Assembly: GCF_900186865.1 (NCBI RefSeq)
Contig: NZ_LT906480.1
Location: forward strand, 4,854,001 to 4,918,000
DNA: 64,000 nucleotides
DNA from: Stenotrophomonas maltophilia
GTDB lineage: Bacteria > Pseudomonadota > Gammaproteobacteria > Xanthomonadales > Xanthomonadaceae
Reading direction: 5' to 3'
In this document: positions 1 to 8,083 of the stretch, one piece after another
How the letters are laid out: each line of letters begins with the position of its first letter
Position numbering within the stretch: the stretch's first letter is position 1
Notes under the pieces: model-generated
Seen by the model: the letters and a program-made list of their open reading frames with translations, nothing else
What the model was told of the DNA's origin: nothing
The model's database searches: none
Program-made: the position numbers and the translations under genes

Positions 1-311
1 GCGACCCGGGATACCCAGGTACGCAGCGAGCATTCAAAACGAAACCGGTGCAGCTGGCGGAACACGGCAAGGAAAGTTTCCTGCAGCAGGTCGGCCACCT
101 GATCGCGGTCGCCCACCATGCGCCCGATCACATGCGCGCAGGTGCGCTGGTGGGCTTCAACCAGTTGCGCGAAGGCCGCCTGCGAGCCATCGATGATGGC
201 CCGCACCAGGGCCTGGTCCGCATCCAGCGGTGCAGCGGGTGCCGCCGTCGCCGCTGTATCGTGGCGGCGACGGCCCTGCAGTGCCGACAGTGCTTCGCCG
301 AGCAGGCTCAT
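1..311 (-). CDS. ECF-type RNA polymerase sigma-70 factor (C-terminus cut by window edge)
   Basis: The visible 103 residues form an N-terminal leader followed by sigma region 2. The stretch DLLQETFLAVFRQLHRF is the classic core-RNAP/-10 recognition helix of extracytoplasmic-function sigma factors. The protein would redirect RNA polymerase to a stress regulon. Region 4 and the stop lie beyond the window, so the ECF subgroup cannot be assigned. The gene lies 36 bp downstream of a small membrane-protein gene on the same strand and is probably co-transcribed with it. ATG at 309-311 is the only good start; no strong ribosome binding site precedes it. Sure of family, unsure of regulon. Confidence 0.85.
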   Translation of the reverse strand, partial: MSLLGEALSALQGRRRHDTAATAAPAAPLDADQALVRAIIDGSQAAFAQLVEAHQRTCAHVIGRMVGDRDQVADLLQETFLAVFRQLHRFRFECSLRTWVSRV

Positions 312-347
312 CTACGGGGCGCCCCCTGTGCCCGTGGCACGCCTGCC

Positions 348-677
348 TCAGCCCTTGCGTGCGGCAGGGCGGGTGAAGTGCCAGGCCAGCAATTGGCCGA
401 GGCCGGCGCTGCCGACCAGTGCGGCGGCGGCGCCGAAGGTCAGGTCACGGGCACCCATCGCTTCCAGCAGGGCCATGGCCAGCGCCAGGCAGACCAGGCT
501 AATGCCCCAGCGCAGCGCGCCCTGGCGGCGCCGCTCTTCTTCCAGCACGGCCAGCGAGCGGATCACTTCCTCGGGCACGTGCGGGGCCACCAGCTTGCTA
601 CGCGCGCGGGCATCGGCAATGGCGTTGATCGCGTAGGCGATGCAGATGAAGAGGGTGATCGGGATGAGTTCCTGCAT
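348..677 (-). CDS. Small membrane protein, DUF6249-like
   Basis: This is a 109-residue protein with a hydrophobic N-terminal helix (about residues 4-20), a charged central stretch rich in Glu and Arg (about 36-54), and two hydrophobic helices near the C-terminus (about 57-72 and 78-98). It looks like an inner-membrane protein with a cytosolic linker. AGGAG lies 6 bases before the ATG. The gene precedes an ECF sigma gene, and similar small membrane proteins (DUF6249 type, assigned from memory) commonly sit in such sigma operons. It may modulate sigma activity, but no anti-sigma zinc motif (HxxxCxxC) is visible. Function unknown. Confidence 0.75.
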   Translation of the reverse strand: MQELIPITLFICIAYAINAIADARARSKLVAPHVPEEVIRSLAVLEEERRRQGALRWGISLVCLALAMALLEAMGARDLTFGAAAALVGSAGLGQLLAWHFTRPAARKG

Positions 678-845
678 GGTCGGGCTCCTGTTCGGTGGAT
701 GATGCGGGTTCAGGAGAATGGATGCGCGAGGCCGGCCAGCGGTTGCACTACTTTGCCAATCCCGCTGCCATGACCTGTGGCCCCTGCCCCCGGCCCTTGC
801 GGCTGCTACGCTTGGCCGGTTTTCCTCTACTGGTGCCGTCCGCCC

Positions 846-3218
846 ATGTCCCGAGTGCTGCCCCTGTCCCTCCTGCTGTCGGCCGTGCTGGCCGCACCGG
901 CCGCGCATGCCGCGCCGACGCCGATCACCATCGAACAGGCCATGGCCGACCCGGACTGGATCGGCCCGCCGGTCGAGAAGGCCTGGTGGTCGTGGAACAG
1001 CCAGCAGGTGGAGTACCAGCTCAAGCGCAACGGCAGCCCGGTGCGCGATACCTTCCGCCAGCCGGTGGCCGGTGGCGTGGCCGCGCAGGTGGCCGATGAC
1101 CAGCGCGGCACCCTGGACGTGGCCGAGCCGGTCTACGACCGCAGCCGCAGCCGCAGCGCCTTCGTGCGCAATGGCGATGTGTTCGTGCGCGACCTGCGCA
1201 GCGGCGCGCTGACCCAGCTGACCCGCAGCAACGAGCGCGCGGGCAACGTGAACTTCGCCGCCGACAATGGCGTGATCTGGCGCGTCGGCCAGAACTGGTT
1301 CCACTGGACCGCCGCCAGCGGCGTGCAGCAGGTGGCCAGCCTGAAGGCCGAAAAGGACCCGCGTACGCCGCCGAAGGCCGACGTGCTGCGCGACCAGCAG
1401 CTGCGCACGCTGGAAACCCTTCGCCGCGACCGTGACCAGCGCGAAGCACTGAAGGACCAGGACCAGCGCTGGCGCCAGGCTGACCCGACCCGCGCGCCGG
1501 GCCCGGTGTACCTGGGCGCCGACGTGGAGATCGCCGACAGCGTGCTGTCGCCTGACCTGACCCACCTGATCGTGGTGACCAAGCCAAAGGACTTCGATGA
1601 CGGCCGTGGCGGCAAGATGCCGCTGTACGTGACCGAGTCGGGCTACGAGGAAACCGAGGACACCCGCACCCGCGTCGGCCGTAACGGCTTCGAGCCGCAC
1701 ACGCTCTGGTACGTGGACGTGCGCACCGGCAAGGCCGAGAAGGTTTCGCTGGCCGGCCTGCCGGGCATCAGCACCGATCCGCTGGCCGAGCTGCGCCGCA
1801 AGGCCGGCAAGGACGCGCTGAAGGGCGAGCGCAGCCTGCAGGTGATGAGCGACTTCATGGGCGGTGGCATCCGCTGGAGCCCCGATGGCCAGCAGGCCGC
1901 GGTGATGCTGCGTGCCAACGACAACAAGGACCGCTGGATCATCAGCGTCAACGCCGCCGACGGCCGCGTGCAGAACCGCCATCGCCTGACCGACAACGCC
2001 TGGATCAACTGGGGCTTCAATGATTTCGGCTGGATGGCCGATGGCCGCACGCTGTGGCTGCTGTCGGAGGAATCGGGCTTCTCGCACCTGTATACCCAGT
2101 CCGGTACGGGCAAGCCGCAGGCGCTGACCAGCGGCAAGTGGGAAACCTCGGCGCCGGTGCCCTCGGCCGATGGCAAGGGTTTCTACTTCCTGTGCAACCA
2201 GCAGGCGCCGCATGACTACGAGGTCTGCGCGGTCGACACCGGCAGCCGCCAGGTGCGCGAGCTGACCAGCCTCAACGGCGTGGAAGACTTCTCGCTGTCC
2301 CCAGACGGCCAGCAGCTGCTGGTGCGCTACTCCGGCGCCTACCTGCCGGCGCAGCTGGCCGTGGTACCGAGCACCGGCGCAGGCCAGGCCCGCGTGCTGA
2401 CCGACACCCGCACTGCCGAGTTCAAGGCGCGCCAGTGGATCCAGCCGAAGCTGGTGGCGGTGCCGTCCAAGCATGGCGCCGGCGTGGTCTGGGCCAAGTA
2501 CTACGAGCCCGAAAACAAGGAACCGGGGAAGAAGTACCCGATCGTGATGTTCGTGCACGGCGCCGGCTACCTGCAGAACGTGCACCAGCGCTACCCGGCC
2601 TACTTCCGCGAGCAGATGTTCCACAACCTGCTGGTGCAGAAGGGCTACATCGTGCTGGACATGGATTACCGCGGCAGCGAGGGCTACGGCCGCGACTGGC
2701 GTACGGCGATCTACCGCAACATGGGCCACCCGGAACTGGAAGACTACAAGGACGGCCTGGACTGGCTGGTCGACACCCAGCAGGGTGACCGCGACCATGC
2801 CGGCATCTACGGTGGTTCCTACGGCGGCTTCATGACCTTCATGGCCCTGTTCCGCTCGCCGGGCACGTTCAAGGCCGGCGCCGCGCTGCGCCCGGTGGTG
2901 GATTGGCACCAGTACAACCACGGCTATACCAGCAACATCCTCAATACCCCGGACATCGATCCGGAGGCGTACCGCGTGTCCTCGCCGATCGAATACGCGC
3001 AGAACCTGCAGGACAACCTGCTGATCGCCCACGGCATGATGGATGACAACGTGTTCTTCCAGGACTCGGTGAACCTCACCCAGCGCCTGATCGAACTGCA
3101 CAAGGACAACTGGTCGATCGCACCGTACCCGCTGGAGCGCCACGGCTATGTGCGCGCCGATTCCTGGCTGGACCAGTACAAGCGCATCCTCAAGCTGTTC
3201 GAGCAGAACCTGAAGTGA
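846..3218 (+). CDS. Exported S9-family prolyl oligopeptidase (DPP IV / acylaminoacyl-peptidase type)
   Basis: A 790-residue serine peptidase with a signal peptide (hydrophobic residues 5-22, cleavage probably after AHA), so it acts in the periplasm or outside. The N-terminal half has beta-propeller-type repeats (SPDG motifs). The C-terminal alpha/beta-hydrolase domain has the nucleophile motif GGSYGGF (Ser658), the Asp in HGMMDDN (733/734) and His766 in ERHGY. Family members release dipeptides or acylated residues from peptide N-termini; the exact specificity is not readable. The start at 846 is preferred over an in-frame upstream codon because it opens directly on the signal peptide. Its stop overlaps the next gene's GTG (GTGA), which implies translational coupling. 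Confidence 0.9.
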   Translation: MSRVLPLSLLLSAVLAAPAAHAAPTPITIEQAMADPDWIGPPVEKAWWSWNSQQVEYQLKRNGSPVRDTFRQPVAGGVAAQVADDQRGTLDVAEPVYDRSRSRSAFVRNGDVFVRDLRSGALTQLTRSNERAGNVNFAADNGVIWRVGQNWFHWTAASGVQQVASLKAEKDPRTPPKADVLRDQQLRTLETLRRDRDQREALKDQDQRWRQADPTRAPGPVYLGADVEIADSVLSPDLTHLIVVTKPKDFDDGRGGKMPLYVTESGYEETEDTRTRVGRNGFEPHTLWYVDVRTGKAEKVSLAGLPGISTDPLAELRRKAGKDALKGERSLQVMSDFMGGGIRWSPDGQQAAVMLRANDNKDRWIISVNAADGRVQNRHRLTDNAWINWGFNDFGWMADGRTLWLLSEESGFSHLYTQSGTGKPQALTSGKWETSAPVPSADGKGFYFLCNQQAPHDYEVCAVDTGSRQVRELTSLNGVEDFSLSPDGQQLLVRYSGAYLPAQLAVVPSTGAGQARVLTDTRTAEFKARQWIQPKLVAVPSKHGAGVVWAKYYEPENKEPGKKYPIVMFVHGAGYLQNVHQRYPAYFREQMFHNLLVQKGYIVLDMDYRGSEGYGRDWRTAIYRNMGHPELEDYKDGLDWLVDTQQGDRDHAGIYGGSYGGFMTFMALFRSPGTFKAGAALRPVVDWHQYNHGYTSNILNTPDIDPEAYRVSSPIEYAQNLQDNLLIAHGMMDDNVFFQDSVNLTQRLIELHKDNWSIAPYPLERHGYVRADSWLDQYKRILKLFEQNLK

Positions 3219-3634
3219 GCAACGCCGCGGCCACGGTCCACATCGTGGCCGCGGTCATCCTGGATGACCGCGGCCGGGCGCTGGTGGTGCGCAAGCACGG
3301 CGCCAGCCGCTTCATCCAACCGGGCGGCAAGCCCGAACCCGGCGAAGCGCCGCTGCAGGCGCTGGCCCGCGAACTGGACGAAGAACTCGGTGTGCAGCTG
3401 TGCGCCGAAACCGCCATCGCGCTGGGCACCTTCGAGGATTGGGCGGTGAACGAACCCGGCCATCGGGTGCAGGCACAGGCCTGGTGGGTGCGGGTGGACG
3501 GCACGCCACAGGCATGTGCCGAGATCGCCGAACTGGCCTGGGTGCCACTGCAGCCGCCGCATGGCCAGCCCTTGGCACCGTTGAGCGAACACCATATCCT
3601 GCCGGCCGTCGCCACCCGGGTGACGGCCCGCTGA
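3215..3634 (+). CDS. Nudix hydrolase
   Basis: A 139-residue protein with a full Nudix box at about residues 37-60 (GGKPEPGE, then ARELDEELGV), matching GX5EX7REUXEEXGU. Nudix enzymes split nucleoside-diphosphate-linked compounds using divalent metal bound by the box glutamates. The rest is a single compact Nudix fold with no extra domain, so the substrate cannot be deduced; MutT-like sanitising of oxidised nucleotides is one possibility. The GTG start overlaps the stop of the upstream peptidase by four bases, so it is read from the same mRNA. Confidence 0.9.
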   Translation: MSNAAATVHIVAAVILDDRGRALVVRKHGASRFIQPGGKPEPGEAPLQALARELDEELGVQLCAETAIALGTFEDWAVNEPGHRVQAQAWWVRVDGTPQACAEIAELAWVPLQPPHGQPLAPLSEHHILPAVATRVTAR

Positions 3635-3664
3635 TCGCGCGGGCACCGATTGCAAGGACACCGG

Positions 3665-4225
3665 ATGTCAATGTCGATCCCGCCGATTCCCTCGCTGGTC
3701 CAGCCGACCTATCACGCCTGGGTGCGCCCGATCGCACACGCTTCGTTCTGGCTGTCGCTGCTGCTCACGGTGTACTTCGTGATGCAGGGGCTGCTGCTGT
3801 GGCCGCTGCACAACCTTCCGATCTGGCATCTGGTTGAGAGGGAAGTACAAGACCAGCACCTGCACAGCCTGACCTGGCTGTTGGCGCATCCGGTGGTCGC
3901 GTCGATGATTGCCGCGCTGCTGTGCCTGGCCTCGACGCTGGCCAGCTGGGGCCTGCTGCGCGAGCGCAGCTGGGGCCTGTGGAGCTTTGTGGTGATCCTG
4001 CTGCTGAGCGCATTGGCCAACTTTGCGATCGCCGGCTGGTTGGACGTGTTCATGCGTGACGTCATCCCGTTTCTCTCCGACGACGCCGTCCTGCAGCAGG
4101 AACTCCATCTGAAACGCGGGTTGATCACGCTGACCGTGGTGGCCATGTCATTGGTGCTCCTCGGCCTGCAGGGCTGGCTGGCCTGGCGCCTGTTGCGGCC
4201 GGACCTCCGCTCGCGCTTCCACTGA
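3665..4225 (+). CDS. Predicted four-helix inner-membrane protein of unknown function
   Basis: A 186-residue hydrophobic protein with four likely transmembrane helices (about residues 25-50, 77-97, 103-125 and 157-178) and a longer hydrophilic loop around 125-150. There are no cofactor motifs. I do not recognise the family. The ATG at 3665 is chosen because AAGGA precedes it by 8 bases; an upstream in-frame TTG would place the start inside that ribosome binding site. It follows the Nudix gene by 30 bp and probably shares its transcript. Confidence 0.75.
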   Translation: MSMSIPPIPSLVQPTYHAWVRPIAHASFWLSLLLTVYFVMQGLLLWPLHNLPIWHLVEREVQDQHLHSLTWLLAHPVVASMIAALLCLASTLASWGLLRERSWGLWSFVVILLLSALANFAIAGWLDVFMRDVIPFLSDDAVLQQELHLKRGLITLTVVAMSLVLLGLQGWLAWRLLRPDLRSRFH

Positions 4226-4259
4226 GCCCCCCCCTTTCCCGCACGACAAGGACCGTCGC

Positions 4260-7037
4260 TTGCGCTTACCGACCCTTCTCCCCGCATTGCTGCTGTTGAC
4301 TGCGCTGCCTGCCAGCGCCGACGCGCTGCAATGTGGCGAATACCGCAGCGCCGATGGCGGCATGGCGCTGGTGTTCACCAGTCCCGGCAGCGGCTACCAC
4401 CACGATGATGGCAGCGAGCCGCAGCCGCTGTGGGTTGATCGCGGTGCGGCACAGACGCGGTTGGTCATGCTCGACGATGGCGTGGCGCAGCCGATCCGGA
4501 TCAGCGCCGATGGGCAGCGCATCGAGCACGACGGGGTGGTGCTCTACATCCTGCGCCAGCCCCGCGCCTGCGCCAGCGAGCCCAGCGCGATGGACGGCAG
4601 CTGCCGCGCCGCCGGCAGCCACTGCGTTGCACGGCTGCCCACGGCCTCACCCGGCCAGGCCCAGCGTGCGTGCAGCGAAGGCGTTGGCGCGGGCTGCTCG
4701 GCGCTGCTGCGCCAGCTTCGCGATGGAACAACTGTAGCCGGCAGCGATGACACCAGCCCCGCGCGCTTCGAACGCCCGCCCATCTGCCGCGAACACACGC
4801 CCGGCCATGACCCGCAGGCCTGCGAGACGCTGACCGGCGATGCGCTAGCCGCCGCCATGCAGAAGGTCGGTGAACGCCTGCAACAGGAAGACGAAGACAT
4901 GCCGGATTCACCGCTTCCGGCCGCTGCACGCGATCGCCTGCAGCAGTTGTGCCTGCAGCAACGTGGTGGCCGCTTCTGCGTCGAAGTAGCCGCACAGCAG
5001 CTGATCGCGCTGGAGCCCGCATTGGCGGTGCAGGCGCTGCAGGTGGTCTGCGATGCCGGCCGCGCCAGCGCCTGCGAACGCATCGCACCGCTGCGCGGTC
5101 CCGGCACCGACCTGCGCCTCGTCCCGGCCCAGCAGGTGCCCTGCGGCCGCTACCAGGCCGATGGAGGCGTGATCGACAGGCTCGACTTCGGCGATGGCAC
5201 CCGGGCCCGCCTGCAGAACGGCGCCATCCACATGCAGCAGAACGGCGAAACCCTTGTGCTGCGCCAGCTCGGCAACGGCGATCTGCTCGGCATGGATGCG
5301 CAGACCGCCTACCAGCGTTACCAGCCCGTGCCCGGCACGGCACGGCAGAATGTACGCCCCCGCGCGAGGGCCCTGGTTCGCCGTAGCGCCTGGAGTTTCC
5401 CGTTCGATCGTCAAGGAGACGACATGCATTCACCCGCACCGCGCCAGCGCTGGCTGGCCTGGGCGTTGCTGCTGGCCGCACCGATGGCCGCCGCACAGTC
5501 ACCACAATGCGGCCTGTTCAAGGCCGACGAAGGCAGCAGCACGCTGCGCATCAGCTCACCCAACCGTGGCGAGCAGAAGCACTTCGGCAGTGCACCGTCT
5601 CCGGTCGCGTTCCAGCAGATCGACGGAAAGCTGCAACTGGTGAACCTGGAACATGGCCTGCCCAGCGCGCTGCAGGTGCGCGACCGTGGCCGCACGGTCG
5701 AGGTGGATGGCACGACCTACATCCTGCTGGCCCCCGAACAATGCGCCGCCGCAGCCACACCGGCTGAAGGCAGCTGCCTGGCCAATGCCGTGGCCTGCCT
5801 GGACAACCGTCACGAAGCCACTCCGGCCGCGCTGGAAGCAGGGTGCCGGGAAGGCGTGCCCGGCATGTGCCTGCAACTGGCTGATCGTTGGCATGAGGAG
5901 GCTAAACCTGTCGTCGAAGCCGATCCTGTCCAGCAGAAGGCGGCCCTCGACGCCGCCCTGTCCGGTATCAAGCTCCCCGCTGCCTGTGACAACGGTGGCT
6001 TCGAACAGGAAACCCCGGCATGTGCCGCCGCGCTCGAGGCCGACCCCGCAGTGCAGGCGCAGCTGGTCAAGGCCGCGATGACGGCAGCCATGACCGAAGC
6101 CATGGTGACGATGACGGCGCCGACCGTGCCGGTGATCATTCCGGCTGAGCGGCGGCAACAGTTGTTGCGGCTGTGCCGCGAGGTAGCGCATGGCGGCTTC
6201 TGCGAGCGGGTGGCCGAACTGTCCTGGGACGCGGGAGATCCCCTGCTGGCGGTGCAGGCGCTGGCTGCGGCCTGTACACCGGGCAACGACACCGCCACCT
6301 GCGAGCGTCTACCGGCGTTGCAGGCGCTGGGCGCATCATTGCAACCGCAACCGGCAACGGCCCTGCCCTGCGGCAACTACCGGGCCGATGGCGGTCTGAT
6401 GGACACGCTGGACTTCGGTGACAACGGCCTGGTCGGCGTTGGCTGGAACAGTCATCTCCGCGCCCGCGTCGAAGAGGGCGACATCCGCATCCGCCACGAC
6501 AGGGGCGGCGACTTCGTGCTGCGTCCGCTGCCTGGCGGCCAACTGCTGGGCCTGGATACCTGGACCCGCTTCCAGGTGTTCACCCCCACTGGCGATGGCC
6601 CGGGCCGCTGCAGTGCACCGAAGCAATACACCGTGCTGCCGCTACCCCAGGATTGCCCGCAGGCGCTCGCTGCCGGCGGGGCGGAAGCCTGCTGCGCGCA
6701 GGGCAAGCTGCAGGGCTGCAACGTACTCGGCAACCGCCTTGCGCTGTCCGGGCACTGGCTGCAGGCCGCCGAGCACTACACCACGGTCTGCCGCGCCGGC
6801 GTCCGCGAGGGCTGCGAGAACCTGGTCACGGCCCAGGGCAACGATGCCGAGGTGGATGCACATGCACTGCTGGACCGGCTGTGCAAGGCCGACCGCAGTG
6901 GCCTGCACGTGGCCTGCGACGTGCTCGGCACCCAGAACTGGGAACTGATCGATCTGGGCCGCGCGCTGCAGAAGGCGGCCGATGACGCGGCATCAGACGA
7001 CACCCCGCCGCCACGCCATTCCAACCGCAAGCGCTGA
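4260..7037 (+). CDS. Fused tandem paralogues of a cysteine-rich exported protein (two units in one frame)
   Basis: One uninterrupted 925-codon frame starting at TTG 4260 (AAGGA 8 bases upstream). It holds two homologous units. Unit 1 (to about codon 361) begins with a signal peptide and LQCGEYRSADGG. Unit 2 begins at codon 389 with its own signal peptide and PQCGLFKADEG. Each unit carries a second copy of the opening motif near its end (PCGRYQADGG; PCGNYRADGG) and several C-x7-8-C pairs, reminiscent of disulfide-bonded Sel1/Hcp-type helical hairpins. A second signal peptide inside a mature protein is abnormal. A GGCAC triplication at 5334-5348 appears to have shifted unit 1 off its own stop at 5384-5386, joining it to unit 2. 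Likely two genes originally. Function unknown; probably periplasmic. Confidence 0.6.
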   Translation: MRLPTLLPALLLLTALPASADALQCGEYRSADGGMALVFTSPGSGYHHDDGSEPQPLWVDRGAAQTRLVMLDDGVAQPIRISADGQRIEHDGVVLYILRQPRACASEPSAMDGSCRAAGSHCVARLPTASPGQAQRACSEGVGAGCSALLRQLRDGTTVAGSDDTSPARFERPPICREHTPGHDPQACETLTGDALAAAMQKVGERLQQEDEDMPDSPLPAAARDRLQQLCLQQRGGRFCVEVAAQQLIALEPALAVQALQVVCDAGRASACERIAPLRGPGTDLRLVPAQQVPCGRYQADGGVIDRLDFGDGTRARLQNGAIHMQQNGETLVLRQLGNGDLLGMDAQTAYQRYQPVPGTARQNVRPRARALVRRSAWSFPFDRQGDDMHSPAPRQRWLAWALLLAAPMAAAQSPQCGLFKADEGSSTLRISSPNRGEQKHFGSAPSPVAFQQIDGKLQLVNLEHGLPSALQVRDRGRTVEVDGTTYILLAPEQCAAAATPAEGSCLANAVACLDNRHEATPAALEAGCREGVPGMCLQLADRWHEEAKPVVEADPVQQKAALDAALSGIKLPAACDNGGFEQETPACAAALEADPAVQAQLVKAAMTAAMTEAMVTMTAPTVPVIIPAERRQQLLRLCREVAHGGFCERVAELSWDAGDPLLAVQALAAACTPGNDTATCERLPALQALGASLQPQPATALPCGNYRADGGLMDTLDFGDNGLVGVGWNSHLRARVEEGDIRIRHDRGGDFVLRPLPGGQLLGLDTWTRFQVFTPTGDGPGRCSAPKQYTVLPLPQDCPQALAAGGAEACCAQGKLQGCNVLGNRLALSGHWLQAAEHYTTVCRAGVREGCENLVTAQGNDAEVDAHALLDRLCKADRSGLHVACDVLGTQNWELIDLGRALQKAADDAASDDTPPPRHSNRKR
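5424..7037 (+). CDS. Second cysteine-rich exported paralogue, likely translated independently
   Basis: Within the long frame an ATG at 5424 has AAGGAG 5 bases before it and opens a signal peptide (WLAWALLLAAPMAAAQ), so this 537-residue product is probably made as a separate protein. It contains an N-terminal CGLFKADEG domain, a middle with C-x7-8-C pairs (GCREGVPGMC, LCREVAHGGFC), a C-terminal PCGNYRADGG domain, then an extra 150-residue tail with further Cys pairs (CCAQGKLQGC, CRAGVREGC) that the other two copies lack. The family is unknown to me. The abundant paired cysteines suggest a disulfide-rich periplasmic protein. Confidence 0.65.
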   Translation: MHSPAPRQRWLAWALLLAAPMAAAQSPQCGLFKADEGSSTLRISSPNRGEQKHFGSAPSPVAFQQIDGKLQLVNLEHGLPSALQVRDRGRTVEVDGTTYILLAPEQCAAAATPAEGSCLANAVACLDNRHEATPAALEAGCREGVPGMCLQLADRWHEEAKPVVEADPVQQKAALDAALSGIKLPAACDNGGFEQETPACAAALEADPAVQAQLVKAAMTAAMTEAMVTMTAPTVPVIIPAERRQQLLRLCREVAHGGFCERVAELSWDAGDPLLAVQALAAACTPGNDTATCERLPALQALGASLQPQPATALPCGNYRADGGLMDTLDFGDNGLVGVGWNSHLRARVEEGDIRIRHDRGGDFVLRPLPGGQLLGLDTWTRFQVFTPTGDGPGRCSAPKQYTVLPLPQDCPQALAAGGAEACCAQGKLQGCNVLGNRLALSGHWLQAAEHYTTVCRAGVREGCENLVTAQGNDAEVDAHALLDRLCKADRSGLHVACDVLGTQNWELIDLGRALQKAADDAASDDTPPPRHSNRKR

Positions 7038-7078
7038 GCCGGCCAGGGCCTGTCCGCAGCTTCGGGCGGGCCCTGCGG

Positions 7079-7084
7079 TAAAGT
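7079..7084 (+). promoter_or_regulatory. Putative -10 of a leaderless hemF mRNA
   Basis: TAAAGT ends 7 bases before the hemF ATG, so transcription would begin at or next to the A of the start codon. No Shine-Dalgarno or clear -35 is visible. It is part of a pattern repeated at six other genes in this window. Confidence 0.4.
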
Positions 7085-7091
7085 ACGCGCC

Positions 7092-7988
7092 ATGAACGAA
7101 TTCGAGCGCGTGCGCGCCTACCTCACCGACCTGCAGGACCGCATCTGTGCGGCGATCGAGGCCGTCGATGGCCGGGCCCGCTTCCAGGAAGACCTGTGGC
7201 AGCGTGCCGAGGGCGGCGGTGGGCGCACCCGCGTGCTGCGCGACGGCGCGGTGTTCGAGCAGGCCGGTATCGGCTTTTCCGATGTGTCCGGCAGCCGCCT
7301 GCCGCCGTCGGCCTCGGCCAACCGCCCGGAACTGGCCGGCGCCTCCTGGCGCGCCACCGGCGTGTCGCTGGTGTTCCACCCGCTCAACCCCTACGTGCCG
7401 ACCACCCATGCCAACGTGCGCTTCTTCCAGGCGCAGCGCGATGGTGAAGTGGTGGCCAGCTGGTTCGGCGGCGGCTTCGACCTGACCCCGTTCTATCCGT
7501 TCGACGAGGATGTGCAGCACTGGCACAAGGTGGCACGCGATCTGTGTGCGCCGTTCGGCGACGAACGCTATGCCGCGCACAAGCGCTGGTGTGATGAGTA
7601 CTTCTTCCTGCGCCACCGCAATGAAACGCGCGGCGTCGGCGGGCTGTTCTTCGACGACCTGCACGGCGACTTCGAGCGCGACTTCGCTTATCTGCGTGCG
7701 GTCGGCGATGGTTTCCTCGACGCCTACCTGCCGATCGTGCAGCAGCGCAAGGACGCCCTCTATGGCGAGCGCGAACGCGAGTTCCAGCTGTACCGCCGCG
7801 GCCGCTACGTGGAGTTCAACCTGGTCTACGACCGCGGCACGCTGTTCGGCCTGCAGAGCGGCGGCCGCAGCGAGAGCATCCTGATGAGCCTGCCGCCACG
7901 GGTGCGCTGGGAGTACGGCTTCGCGCCGGAAGCGGGCAGCGCCGAGGCGCGCCTGGCCGACTATCTGGTGCCGCGCGACTGGCTGTGA
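7092..7988 (+). CDS. hemF: Oxygen-dependent coproporphyrinogen III oxidase
   Basis: A 298-residue protein of the usual HemF length. It converts coproporphyrinogen III to protoporphyrinogen IX with O2, the aerobic step of haem synthesis in the cytosol. Family signatures are visible: [11 protein letters not shown] near residue 55, the substrate/metal region [17 protein letters not shown] (about 96-112), [13 protein letters not shown], and the C-terminal [19 protein letters not shown]. No Shine-Dalgarno precedes the ATG, while TAAAGT ends 7 bases before it, so the mRNA may be leaderless. The gene is embedded between paralogues of an unrelated cysteine-rich family. Confidence 0.97.
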   Translation: MNEFERVRAYLTDLQDRICAAIEAVDGRARFQEDLWQRAEGGGGRTRVLRDGAVFEQAGIGFSDVSGSRLPPSASANRPELAGASWRATGVSLVFHPLNPYVPTTHANVRFFQAQRDGEVVASWFGGGFDLTPFYPFDEDVQHWHKVARDLCAPFGDERYAAHKRWCDEYFFLRHRNETRGVGGLFFDDLHGDFERDFAYLRAVGDGFLDAYLPIVQQRKDALYGEREREFQLYRRGRYVEFNLVYDRGTLFGLQSGGRSESILMSLPPRVRWEYGFAPEAGSAEARLADYLVPRDWL

Positions 7989-8083
7989 TCTTCCGGCGCC
8001 ACGCCTGACCCGTGGCGCCCTCTCCTGCCTGTGGTGCGCCCCGCACCGGACAGGCCCTGCTCACTTCCTTCAAGGATGACCCC

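Noticed and set aside
348..3143. A 931-codon open frame on the minus strand opposite the S9 peptidase
   Set aside because: It is a shadow of the GC-rich codon pattern; only its last 109 codons (348-677) have a start with ribosome binding site and sensible protein features.
5424..5800. Treating the 925-codon frame as one natural two-domain secreted protein
   Set aside because: A second complete signal peptide and a strong ribosome binding site lie at the junction, and the conserved last Cys of unit 1 is out of frame; a fusion by frameshift is the simpler reading.
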